Program-made: the position numbers and the translations under genes | Shown: piece after piece, positions 33,709 through 43,367 of the stretch | Layout: each line of letters opens with the position of its first letter | How positions within the stretch are numbered: position 1 is the stretch's first letter | Assembly (NCBI GenBank): GCA_015680905.1 | Contig: CM027379.1 | Coordinates: 97,887,001-97,951,000 of the forward strand | From: Coptis chinensis | Taxonomy: Eukaryota; Streptophyta; Magnoliopsida; Ranunculales; Ranunculaceae | Direction of reading: 5' to 3' | Length of the DNA stretch: 64,000 nucleotides | Notes under the pieces: model-generated | Database searches by the model: none | Seen by the model: the letters and a program-made list of their open reading frames with translations, nothing else | Told to the model about the DNA's origin: nothing

Positions 33709-34449
33709 TAATTCTAGGGCGACATTATTTTTGGCCTGGTTTAGTGACATGGATGACGTGGCAAGCTACTTCTGATTTTTTAACCTCTTTCCCATGTTAC
33801 AAAAAAAATAAAAACCCGAAAATAGCCCCCAATCCCTTCCTTTGTAATTGTAGGTATTAGGTAACATTGACTCCCAACTCTCCTTCTCTCTTCCACCGAT
33901 GAACACTGAACAATACCAACTGTTGGTTTTTTTTTTAATGCAAAATCTAGCATACGCATGATGTAGGTGTACTCTCACATCTGGGCCACTCATCAGGCAA
34001 GGGTTCGTGTGTATTCCTCCAAGATGTACTGGAATCAAGGCCCCTCATGTCTGCATACTAGTACAGCAGTCGCACTCTAGAAGCTCTATTTTTTTTTTAA
34101 AAAAAGAGAGGATGATATCTTTATGTTCTGATTGGAGACAAAATCTCTTTACAAGTGCAAAACTTGTGAAAACCCTTTTTCATTAATAAATTTTTGAAAT
34201 CATCTTTTCCAGCAAACCCAGTTCTCAAATAAAATTTTCTTCTAATTTTATGTTCTTGAGTGATGAGGAATTTCAATTTTCAGGGTCTAAGGGTATAAAA
34301 CAGTATTAGATGAGAAATTGGGAATAAGAAGGGTAGTAGAGTAATTTTGTTTTATTTGTTTGAGTAGTAGATTTGAGAGAGCAGTAGAAAATTGCCAGAC
34401 ACGTAGCCAGTCACTAAACCGGGCCAAAATGCATGTCTTCGTAGAATTA
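33709..34449 (+). mobile_element. TIR element copy A (MULE- or MITE-like), 741 bp
   Basis: The ends are inverted repeats of about 65 bp: TAATTCTAGGGCGACAT at the left, and TAATTCTACGAAGACAT read inward from the right. Both continue into GGTTTAGTGAC. No transposase is encoded. Copy B lies inverted at 35012-46855, 562 bp away. I could not find a convincing target duplication. Long TIRs without coding suggest a Mutator-like MITE, but the superfamily is not settled. Confidence 0.75.
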
Positions 34450-35011
34450 CTCTTTACATATAACATTGTAATCAATTTAAAGGTGCATATATAATTGTTG
34501 GAATTTGGATGGTGCACCTATATGTGGAAAGCCCCCTCTATACGGTTTTGGTTTTGGGGTGTTTCTTTATAGCAATTGGAAAAGTGAACCATACATATAC
34601 AATCTGAAGAGACCAAAAGTTTTAATGTGGTTCGGGCGATGCCTACGTCCACTAATAAAAGAATAATTAATTACAAATTACAAACACTCACTAATTAATA
34701 CCCAAGAACCTTAATTTTTCACTAGGTCCCTTACTTTCTTATTGATCATTAGGAGCCACCCACTTATACAATCTATCAAACTCAAAAATCATGATATCAC
34801 AAGACCATGCCATATCATTTTTCTTTATTAGCCTCCTATTCAAACTACCTCATTTGCGCTGGAGTTTACTAGTGTATTAAAACAAAAGTAGTAATGATAA
34901 ATTCTGATACCATTAATTACCCTAGTCCCTTTATCTGCATTATCTACAAACCGGGTCCGATGCACATCCTTGAATTGGTCTCCACTCTCCAGTTAGGGAG
35001 TCTTATAACAG
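34450..35011. other. spacer between inverted TIR elements A and B
   Basis: No ORF. It includes TGTGGTTCGGGCGATGCC near 34630, a phrase of a kind I associate with LTRs, but no LTR ends are visible. Confidence 0.4.
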
Positions 35012-35338
35012 TAATTCTATGGTGACATGCATTTTGGCCCGGTTTAGTGACTGGCTACGTGTCTGGCAATTTTCTACTGCTCTCTCAAATCCACTACTCA
35101 AACAAAGAAAACAAAATTACTCTACTACCCTTCTTATTCCCAATTTCTCATCTAATACTGTTTTATACCTTTACCCTTTAGACCCTGGAAATTGAAATTC
35201 CTCATCACTCAAGAACATAAAATTAGAAGAAAATTTTATTTGAGAAGGATGATTTCAAAAATTTATTAATGAAAAAGGGTTTCTGCAAGTTTTGCACTTG
35301 TAAAGAGATTTTGTCTCCAATCAGAACATAAAGATATC

Positions 35339-36890
35339 TTATAAGAGTAAAATTGGATGTCACTCCAACTCACACTTATATCAATTACATTACTCTCAAA
35401 TTATGTTGAAAGATAGCTCGAGTAAAGGTATCGTCCCATGCCAAACATTGAAGAACGTGTTGGTTCACAACTTAGCTAGACTAATCACAAGAAACCTTTA
35501 AGGAGAGAAGGCTTTTGGTGGAAATTTTTACACTACACTTACTTTTAATTCACTTTCAAATTACAATCAACAACTTAATTCTAAAATTACTTGAGAAGAT
35601 AGAAGAGAGAAAGTTGTGGATGTTTGATTTACCATGTGATTCAAACTACTATAAATGAAAGAAATATTTCAATTGTTAGTTTTCATATTCACTTTGATTC
35701 ATAGACAAATCAAAGTGAATATTAAACTTTGATCCCTAGTAGAATGTCTAAATCTCTAAAGAGATTTTACTAGCATGAGAGATTAAATTAGCACCCTATC
35801 TCTAGAGCACTTCTTCAACCTCTAGTTTGTTTTCCACTTCAACTATTTTGTAATTGAAGTAAAAATCAAACTTGTTAAATTTTAAGCAATTGAATTACAT
35901 CTTCATTAGTAGAGTTATCCTCACATGGGTTTATCTAACCCTCCACAAGGGAGGAGTTAGCTCATGGTGAGATAACTACGACTAATAAAAATGAAGAAGA
36001 AGAAGAAGAAGAAGAAGAAAAAAAAAGAATAAGAAGTTTTATTACTAAAATTATAGCTACTTCTACAACTACTTTAATCCTACTCCTATTTCCTAATTTA
36101 GAGAAGAAGAAGAAGAAGAGAGTGAAGGGCTACAAGGCTACAAATCACAAGTGAATTGGCAAGTTTATTTAGAGCATCACCCCTCCTATTTATAGTTTCA
36201 TAAGAGTGAGATGGGTGGCCAAGATTACATCTTACATTTTCAATCCAAAGATTACAAATTAATCTACTTTTATAATGGAATTTACTATTCCTTATTTTAA
36301 TCTAAGTGGAAAAAGTGGGTGAATAGTAATTCCCATTACAAAATAAATAATTAGGAGTGGTTTGTGCACTTATTAAGTGGAGAAAGTGGGCGATTATATA
36401 AGCTTCCACTTAATGACATCATGATGAATAGTAATTAGATTTTTACTTTATTTTGGTTCGGACCTGTTTTACCCCCAGTCTAGTAAATTGATGGAAACTA
36501 TATACCATTGTGTAGAGCTTGTTACACTGATCGTTTTGACAGGTCACACGCCTAAAACGGAGTTCGGAGTCAAAAGATATGATTTTTCGAAGTTTCGTTG
36601 ATTTTTCTACAAGATTTGACCCGGAATTGACCATTTTGACCAGGCTTGCTTCATGGGCTTGATTTAAGCTTCCAGTGGGCTTCTTTTGGACTTGATAAGA
36701 AGGCTTTGTTTCCAATTAGCATATTCACCTTGTTTCCATGCCAAAATGCCGGTTTTGTTGAAATTTCATCGTTTACGTGTCGAAACCTACAAAAACATGG
36801 AAATACAATTATTTTGCATTTATTACACACATAATTAACCAATATATAATGTCTCTACGGGGTTTATATTACAGTTTTGGGTACTTATCA
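35339..36890 (-). repeat. 3' LTR of the non-autonomous gypsy element
   Basis: 1552 bp. It contains a GAAGAA microsatellite (near 35995-36020), a TATA box (CTATAAATAGG on minus, near 36190) and a perfect 15-bp hairpin at 35685-35722. It is close to the 41601-43130 LTR by eye. Its outer TG reads TT because of a point change. Confidence 0.92.
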
Positions 36891-36929
36891 ACCACCCCCA
36901 AACAACACTTTGCTTGTCCTCAAGCAAAG
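36891..36929 (-). other. polypurine tract and adjacent hairpin
   Basis: Read minus, GTTTGGGGGTGGT ends at the 3' LTR. Just upstream CTTTGCTTG-AGGA-CAAGCAAAG (36929-36908) is a perfect 9-bp stem with a 4-nt loop. A TTTGCTTGAGGACAAGCAAAG-like hairpin next to the PPT is common in plant Athila/Tat-type elements. Confidence 0.88.
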
Positions 36930-38360
36930 AAGAGACCATAAACAGATAAGTGGCCAAAAATGTGTAGTCTACTCTAATTCTCGTTTCGCAGAGTGCGATT
37001 GCATTGACCGTATGCAACAAGGCCTTAAACCACTAGAAGTTCCCTAGTGGACGAGTTATAGCCTCGTGAGAGTTTTTCAGAGAAGATACTCACAAACTTC
37101 ACTTATACTACAACGACTCAATAACAAAGACTTCTTCCCTTAATTAATCTCAAATATCTATATATCTCATTAACGGGGAACAAGAACTAATTCCATTGAA
37201 ACTTAAGTTAATAAATTTACAATAATTAAAACATCTACATATGATCATGCATGCAGTGAATTTTTACAATGAACTGTACAAGCAAAGCCGTTTCTGGATC
37301 CTTTGGAGAGCGTCCTTAAGTAGGTTCTCACAGGTATGTGTCGAAACACAAATTCTCTCATAATTTTTCCACTCAAGTTTCGCTAACTCTAGTGTGCAGT
37401 AGGCACACGTTTCCTCACATACTCAATGACATTCAGAAGAGTCGAGGTCGATCAATCACAACTACTACTTATTATCACACTACCCTACTCCTAGTTGAGC
37501 TAAAGGGTCTTTAATAGGAATTATGGGGCTTAGGTGATAGTGTAGAAGAAAATGGAAAGGAAAATAAAAAATATGATAAGTATGAGAGAACAGGATAAAT
37601 CAAAAAAATTAACACTAGAGAAATCCTTTGTTTGCTGCTTCTAACTTATGTTTCCATTCTCAGGCCTTTTTGGCTTGTGACTCATTTTGATTTGACTTGG
37701 AGAGTTCTAACTTTCTTTTTCTTTTCTTTTTGGAAACTTATTTCTATTTTTTTTTTTTTTTGAAGCAAGTAATTGATTTTTGTTTGGACAAGTCTTTCTC
37801 TTCACTATTCTGCATTCATCCTATTTCTCATACTCATCAAATAGGTGGGTTTATTTTATTTTGGGGTTAATAGATGGGTAAGGAAATATTGGTGAAAAAC
37901 GAAAAATAGCTAAATGAAAGGTTCAATGGGGTGACTAGCTGTAAAATTTGTACTGGTATGTATTTATGGCTATATCGATCCAAAGAAAGCCTAAATTCTC
38001 TTCTAGGATTCGGATGGTGATCAAGTAAGTAGACGTGTGATTTCTCTACTCGAAATAACTACTCTTCTGTGTCATTACTTATAAATCACTCCTGTCGAGG
38101 CTTTTAAGCTAGATTCTCACTAGATTTGAAATTAAGTAGTCTAACCGTGGGTCCCAGAAATTTACTGCTAAGTACTGTCAACGATACTTATTGCATGAAT
38201 GTTCATGAAAAGATGTAAAAACTATTGCCTACATATTAACCTAAGTTTCAAGGAACAAATTCTCGTCCTAGTGTTAAGGTGAGATTTCTAGACAATTTTC
38301 ATCACAGAAAAGGAAACAAGACTTTGTCACTAAATACGTTGGAAAGAAAAGAAAGTAAAA
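36930..38360 (-). other. 3' UTR shared with the Athila-like element
   Basis: Non-coding. Its reverse complement matches 61985-64000 of the plus-strand element over most of its length (for example ATGAAAATTGTCTAGAAATCTCA and GGCCTTGTTGCAT), apart from the MITE at 62904. Confidence 0.85.
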
Positions 38361-38654
38361 CTATAAACAAGCTAATATGCTAATTTTTTGCAAAAAACCC
38401 CAAACAGAATGACACTTTGTCCTCAAAGTGTAAGAGAGAGAAAAAAAAAACCTGAGAAGCTTGAGCAAAGATTTAGAGAACAAACTGCAACAAAATGGTA
38501 TTCGAGCACAATATACAATATACCAAAAGAAAACTGAAAATATCACACTAAGCAAAGAAAACAAACAACAAACAAATAAACAAACAAATATCACACAACA
38601 AAAAGGGAAAAACACACCAAATACATATATATACAGCCCAATATCAGACGCCAT
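38361..38654 (-). CDS. small hydrophobic ORF, 97 codons, with conserved start
   Basis: Starts MASDIGLYIYV and has two or three very hydrophobic, Phe/Val/Leu/Cys-rich stretches that could span membranes, then LLKLLRFFFSLSYTL. The region up to its ATG (CAGAACTGAGTATAAATG) is conserved with the plus-strand element, where the matching ATG opens a different product (57333). The conserved start supports real use of this ATG. The body is low-complexity and could simply be T-rich DNA read as protein. Confidence 0.35.
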   Translation of the reverse strand: MASDIGLYIYVFGVFFPFCCVIFVCLFVCCLFSLLSVIFSVFFWYIVYCARIPFCCSLFSKSLLKLLRFFFSLSYTLRTKCHSVWGFLQKISILACL

Positions 38655-38755
38655 TTATACTCAGTTCTGAAATAAAGTTGTTGTGGACTAAGACTCCGGC
38701 GCTTGCAACCACATACTCCAAGAAAGAAAAGAAAGGAGGGCCCGGGTACCAATAT

Positions 38756-38794
38756 GATGCACTCCCTCTAAATAAAAATGGAATGGAGTGCACC
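38756..38794 (-). promoter_or_regulatory. conserved hairpin after the main ORF (non-autonomous copy)
   Basis: Read minus, GGTGCACTCC pairs with GGAGTGCATC across about 19 nt. It is aligned base-for-base with the hairpin at 57181-57221 of the plus-strand element, yet with different paired bases. CCGGGCCCTC and a pyrimidine tract follow in both. Confidence 0.7.
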
Positions 38795-38911
38795 GAAAGA
38801 CAAGATGAGTCGTTTATAGTCAGATACTCGAGACTATATGGGGGGTCTTTTTAAGTCAGATTCCCTAAGACTGTGCACACCTTGAGGTGGCACTGGATGG
38901 ATGATATTTTG

Positions 38912-40627
38912 TCAACTATACACTAATAGTCGAAAGAGTTGGGGGTCTAGCCATAAAAATATAATATAGCATGCACCCCCAAACAAGAAGAAATGGTGTC
39001 CTTGAATTTTACGGTGAATAGTAACAAAGATAAACTTATTCCACCCATCATAGAACTTATGCAAGATCCCGTCATGCAACACATCATGATGTAGTTGATC
39101 AAGAGAGTGAGAATGTCCCAAAAGATGAACTTGTGATATTTGAGATGAGAGAGAATGGAAGTGAGGTTGTAGTTGTCCTTCATGAGACTTAGTTGATGAA
39201 AGAGTGGACAAAATAGGTTCCCCAAAATACTCAGGCAAAACTTGTCTCTCAACTATAGGTGCAATGGACTCATGGGTATGTGGGCTAGGAAAAGATTTGT
39301 CACCGTGAGGATTGAAAAAGTTATACAGGACCTCTGAGGCAAAAGGCTCAAGTGCAAATTGGAGGTTCATTCGAAAAGGTCCAGAGATGGAAGGCTTGAT
39401 AGAATTTACATTTCCTACGTCAGACACCTCAATTTCGATTTGCATCAATTTAGAATCAGTGGTCTCGATTTCCTTACCCTTTTCCTCTAGAACTGGAACA
39501 AGTTCCATTATAACATTATCAAAATGTTCTAATTTGGCTATGTCATTGTCCTTTCTTCCTATAACTTCAAAATTTTCCTCAATGGGTTCGTCCATATGTG
39601 TCGATTCATTTTTCAACCCAAGGCCTAAAGAGTCCTCTGCAAGAATTTCCTCATTCATGAGAGCAGTGCATTTTTCCAAGTGAGAAGGTTCACATTGACC
39701 GAAATCTGATGTTTCATAGTTTGTGGTTAACATGTCAATGATAAAGTGTAAGGGTGATGGTGCACTAGGGTGAATGAGAGACGCTAAATTTTGAGGCGTA
39801 TAGTCATCATTAAAGGTTGTAGAGTTCACACAATAGTCAAATGGAGGGTCATGGATGGTAACACTTTGGTCCACTTGTTCATTGTGGTCTGGACTGGTTG
39901 GAAGAATATTAGTCTCAGGTGGGGCATATGTCAAAGTGGATTGTAACAAACACAAGGACTGTGTTATTTCTTGAAGTGTTTTTGCATGATTAGTCATTGC
40001 TTGCTGAATTAGGTCTGTGAAAGGTGGCGGAGTGGAAGGTGGATTGTATGGTTCTTCCCACTGAGTATGTGTATTGTCAGTGTTGGCCAGTACTTCTGTT
40101 GGGTATTGAAATGAATAGTCAGGGCAACTGGTAAACTGATTAAACATGAGTTTAGTGGGTGATTGTGTATGGAAGGATGGAATGGGCATGGAATAGGAAT
40201 TGGGTAGGGGTTGCGAATTTAGCTGGGAGTTCGGAACTTCCCACTGAGTAGATGTAATGTTACTTGGGAAGTTGCTCAATATTTGGGATTGTTTGGCCAT
40301 TAGTCTAGAGAATTCGTGGGATTGATTTTCTGTGAACCCGTAATCGGACTGCCCAAGTGTAAACATGAATGGTCGTTGACTCATTGTGGTTGAACTCCAT
40401 GAATTATTGGGATGACTATAAAACTCCTGAGTACTATGAAAGTTGGAATGTTGAGGCTCAAAATTGTACAATTGTCCCATAGTATTCTCAAACTCTTGAT
40501 ATGATGGGCATTGAGAAGCCCAATAGTAATGACTACCACAACAAGAACAAGGTTCTGGATGTGCATAGTTATTCCAGGAGGGATGTTGTGCATAATGATT
40601 GGCCATAACTACGGTAGTTACTGGCAA
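38912..40627 (-). CDS. gag-like protein of the non-autonomous element, 571 residues
   Basis: One intact frame from ATG to stop, the only long undisturbed ORF in the window. It begins MPVTTVVMANHYAQHPSWNN and soon has a zinc-knuckle-like CSCCGSHYYWASQC (residues about 27-40), followed by CPSYQEFENTM. The rest is Ser/Pro/Gln-rich with many acidic residues (residues about 320-400) and ends in a hydrophobic tail (FFLFGGACYIIFLW). In gypsy Gag the knuckle lies near the C-terminus, so this looks like the back part of a gag extended downstream, with the capsid domain missing. There is no protease or polymerase motif. The intact frame in a neighbourhood of decayed ORFs suggests either youth or selection. 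RNA binding is the likeliest role, by inference only. Confidence 0.75.
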   Translation of the reverse strand: MPVTTVVMANHYAQHPSWNNYAHPEPCSCCGSHYYWASQCPSYQEFENTMGQLYNFEPQHSNFHSTQEFYSHPNNSWSSTTMSQRPFMFTLGQSDYGFTENQSHEFSRLMAKQSQILSNFPSNITSTQWEVPNSQLNSQPLPNSYSMPIPSFHTQSPTKLMFNQFTSCPDYSFQYPTEVLANTDNTHTQWEEPYNPPSTPPPFTDLIQQAMTNHAKTLQEITQSLCLLQSTLTYAPPETNILPTSPDHNEQVDQSVTIHDPPFDYCVNSTTFNDDYTPQNLASLIHPSAPSPLHFIIDMLTTNYETSDFGQCEPSHLEKCTALMNEEILAEDSLGLGLKNESTHMDEPIEENFEVIGRKDNDIAKLEHFDNVIMELVPVLEEKGKEIETTDSKLMQIEIEVSDVGNVNSIKPSISGPFRMNLQFALEPFASEVLYNFFNPHGDKSFPSPHTHESIAPIVERQVLPEYFGEPILSTLSSTKSHEGQLQPHFHSLSSQISQVHLLGHSHSLDQLHHDVLHDGILHKFYDGWNKFIFVTIHRKIQGHHFFLFGGACYIIFLWLDPQLFRLLVYS

Positions 40628-41182
40628 CGGTTAGGCTTGTGTGAATTGTACCAACAGGCAGGGCACTTGTTAGAGTTGAGGGAGGTTTTTCGTGCTTGCA
40701 CGTTCCTTAATTAGAGAACCTCAATCAAGCAAGTGTCCTAGACACTGTTTGTATATGATTTTTTTTTCCGAGGGCATAAACTAACAGGTAGGTCACAGGA
40801 AAGATACGAGGGAGGGTTCTGTGCAAGCACGGTCCTAATTAAGTAATCTCAACTTTCAAGTTTCCTAGACACCGTTAGAATATGATTAAGATTTATGCGA
40901 GGTTTTTTTTTTTTAGGGCATAAACTAACAGGCAGGTCACAGGAAAGATACGAGGGAGGCTTCCGTGCAAGCACAGTCCTAATTAAGTAACCTAAACTTT
41001 CAAGTTTCCTAGACACCGTTAGAATATGATTAAGATTTATTCGAGGTTTTTTTTTTTTTTCACAAGTGCATAAACTAACAGGCAGGTCACAGAAAAGATA
41101 TGAGGGAGGGTTCCGTGCAAGCACGGTCCTAATTAAGTAACCTCAACTTTCAAGTTTCCTAGACACCGAATATGAATATGAT

Positions 41183-41200
<18 letters not shown>
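40628..41200 (-). repeat. leader tandem repeat, ~145-150-bp unit, 4 copies
   Basis: Units share AACAGGCAGGTCACAG, GTGCAAGCACGGTCC and TTTCAAGTTTCCTAGACACC. The phrase ATAAACTAACAGG starts at 40776, 40920 and 41070 (spacing 144 and 150), with an older partial copy from about 40640. Unit ends carry poly-T runs of variable length. The Athila-like element has a single copy at about 51318-51375. Confidence 0.88.
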
Positions 41201-41221
<21 letters not shown>

Positions 41222-41461
41222 TACAAAGACTATAATACACACTATTATACGTATACAAGGTCTAAACAGGTTATATCATGCAAGAAATTACTCCTCTAGC
41301 AAGTGAGTCGAGGAGTGGTACAAAACAGAACCTGAAAAGCATCCCGCAACTCCACCTTATAGATATAGAAATGATGTCGGAACTTCCTCGCAAGATATGG
41401 AACCTGTGACAAAAAAAACAAAACAAAAGTTAAAAAATAATAGTAAACAAAAATAAATTAA

Positions 41462-41504
<43 letters not shown>

Positions 41505-41510
41505 AAAGAA
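41190..41510. repeat. long poly-T and poly-A tracts
   Basis: T-run at about 41190-41218 and A-run at about 41469-41502, within the leader of the non-autonomous element. Run length may be unreliable in assembly. Confidence 0.9.
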
Positions 41511-41580
41511 TGGAAGGAAGAGAAGAGGGGGGATTCCCCGTGATGTAGACGAGCTCTGTTGTCGCACTTCGGTAGATGTC

Positions 41581-41598
41581 AGGACGGCAGCGGCACCA
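41581..41598 (-). other. primer-binding site of the non-autonomous element
   Basis: Read minus, AA then TGGTGCCGCTGCCGTCC directly after the LTR end CTTATCA. It is close to the TGGCGCCG(T/C)TGCC type matching tRNA-Asp in Athila-like elements, with one change in the core. The plus-strand partner has TGGCGTCGCTGCC. Confidence 0.8.
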
Positions 41599-41600
41599 TT

Positions 41601-43130
41601 TGATAAGAATTAAATTGGACGTTACTCCAACTCACACTTAAATCAATTACCTTACTCTCAAATCATGTTGAAATATAGTTCGAGTAAAGGTATCGTCCCA
41701 TGCCTAAATTTGAAGCACGTGTTGGTTCACAACTTAGCTAGACTAATCACAAGAAACCTTTAAGGAGAGAATGCTTTTGGTAGAAATTTTTACATTACAC
41801 TTACTTTTAATTCACTTTCAAATTACAATCAACAACTTAATTCTAAAATTACTTGAGAAGATAGAAGAGAGAAAGTTGTGGATGTTTGATTTACCATGTG
41901 ATTCAAACTACTATTAATGAAATAAATATTTTAATTGTTAGTTTTAATATTCACTTTGATTCATAGACAAATCAAAGTGAATATTAAACTTTGATCCCTA
42001 GTAGAATGTCTAAATCTCTAAAGAGATTCTACTAGCATGAGAGATTAAATTAGCACCCTATCTCTAGAACACTTCTTCAACCTCTAGTTTGTTTTCCACT
42101 CAACTATTTTGTAATTGAAGTAAAAATCAAACTTGTTAAATTTTAAGCAATTGAATTACATCTTCATTAGTAGAGTTATCCTCACATGGGTTTATCTAAC
42201 CCTCCACAAAGGAGGAGTTAGCTCATGGTGAGATAACTACAACTAATAAAAATAAAGAAGAAGAAGAAGAAGAATAAGAAGTTTTATTACTAAAATTATA
42301 GTTACTTCTACAACTACTTTAATCCTACTCCTATTTTCTAATTTAGAGAAGAAGAAGAAGAGAGTGAAGGGCTACAACGCTACAAATCACAAGTGAATTG
42401 GCAAGTTTATTTAGAGCATCCCCCTCCTATTTATAGTTTCATAGGAGTGAGATGGGTGGCCAAGATTACATCTTATATTTTCAATCCAAAGGTTACAAAT
42501 TAATCTACTATTATAATGGAATTTACTATTTCTTATTTTAATCTAAGTGGAGAAAGTGGGTGAATAGTAATTCCCATTACAAAATAAATAATTAGGAGTG
42601 GTTTGTGCACTTATTAAGTGGAGAAAGTGGGCTATTACACAAGCTTCCACTTAATGACATCATGATAAATAGTAATTGGATTTTTACTTTGTCTTAGTTC
42701 GGACCTATTTTACCCCTAGTCCAGTAAATTGATGGAAACTATATACAATTGTGTAGAGCTTATTACACTGATCGTTTTGACAGGTCACACACCAAAACAG
42801 AGTTCGGAGTCAAAAGATATGATTTTCCGAAGTTTCGTTGATTTTTCTGCAAGATTTGACCCGGAATTGATCATTTTGACCAGGCTTGCTTCATGGGCTT
42901 GATTTAAGCTTCCAATGGACTTCTTTTGGACTTGATAAAAAGGATTTGTTTCCAATTAGCATATTCACCTTGTTTGCATACCAAAATACTGGTTTTGTTG
43001 AAATTTCATCGTTTACGTGTCGAAACCTACAAAAGCATGGAAATTCAATTATTTTGCATTTATTACACATATAATTAAACAATATGTAAAGTCTTTACGG
43101 GGTTTATATTACAGTTTTGGGTACTTATCA
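41601..43130 (-). repeat. 5' LTR of the non-autonomous gypsy element
   Basis: 1530 bp, TGATAAG (41601) to CTTATCA (43130) on plus. The shared hairpin is a perfect 19-bp stem here (41943-41961 with 41970-41988, 8-nt loop). The TATA box is near 42430 on minus. Confidence 0.93.
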
Positions 43131-43367
43131 ATACCATCCTCTCTTTTTTTTTAAAAAAAAATAGAGCTTCTAAAGTGCAACTGCTGTACCAGTACGCAGA
43201 CCTGAGGGACGACCTTGATTCCAGTACATCTTGGAGAAATACACACGCACCCTTGCCTGATGAGTGGCCCAGATGTGAGAGTACACCTACAGCATGCGTA
43301 TGCTAGATTTTGCATAAAAAAAAAACGAATAGTTGGTAATGTTCAATATTCACCAGTGGAAGAGATC

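Larger units (their letters stand above)
35339..43130 (-). mobile_element. non-autonomous gypsy element, 7.8 kb
   Basis: LTRs of 1530 bp (41601-43130, 5' in transcription) and 1552 bp (35339-36890, 3') have ends TGATAAG...CTTATCA. The flanks ATATC and ATACC are a 5-bp duplication with one change, and copy A shows the empty site. A primer-binding site and a purine tract sit at the correct LTR edges. The only long ORF is a gag-like 571-codon frame (38912-40627), with no protease, RT or integrase. The leader, 3' UTR and LTR layout match the Athila-like element at 48283-64000, which is the likely source of enzymes for its movement or its recent ancestor. Confidence 0.92.

Noticed and set aside
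33709-35338. single large foldback element
   Set aside because: Each arm has its own pair of inverted ends (741 and about 749 bp), so two inverted copies explain it better.
40849-41124. 91-codon ORF with internal duplication on minus
   Set aside because: It is the leader tandem repeat read through; the repeated peptide only mirrors the DNA repeat.
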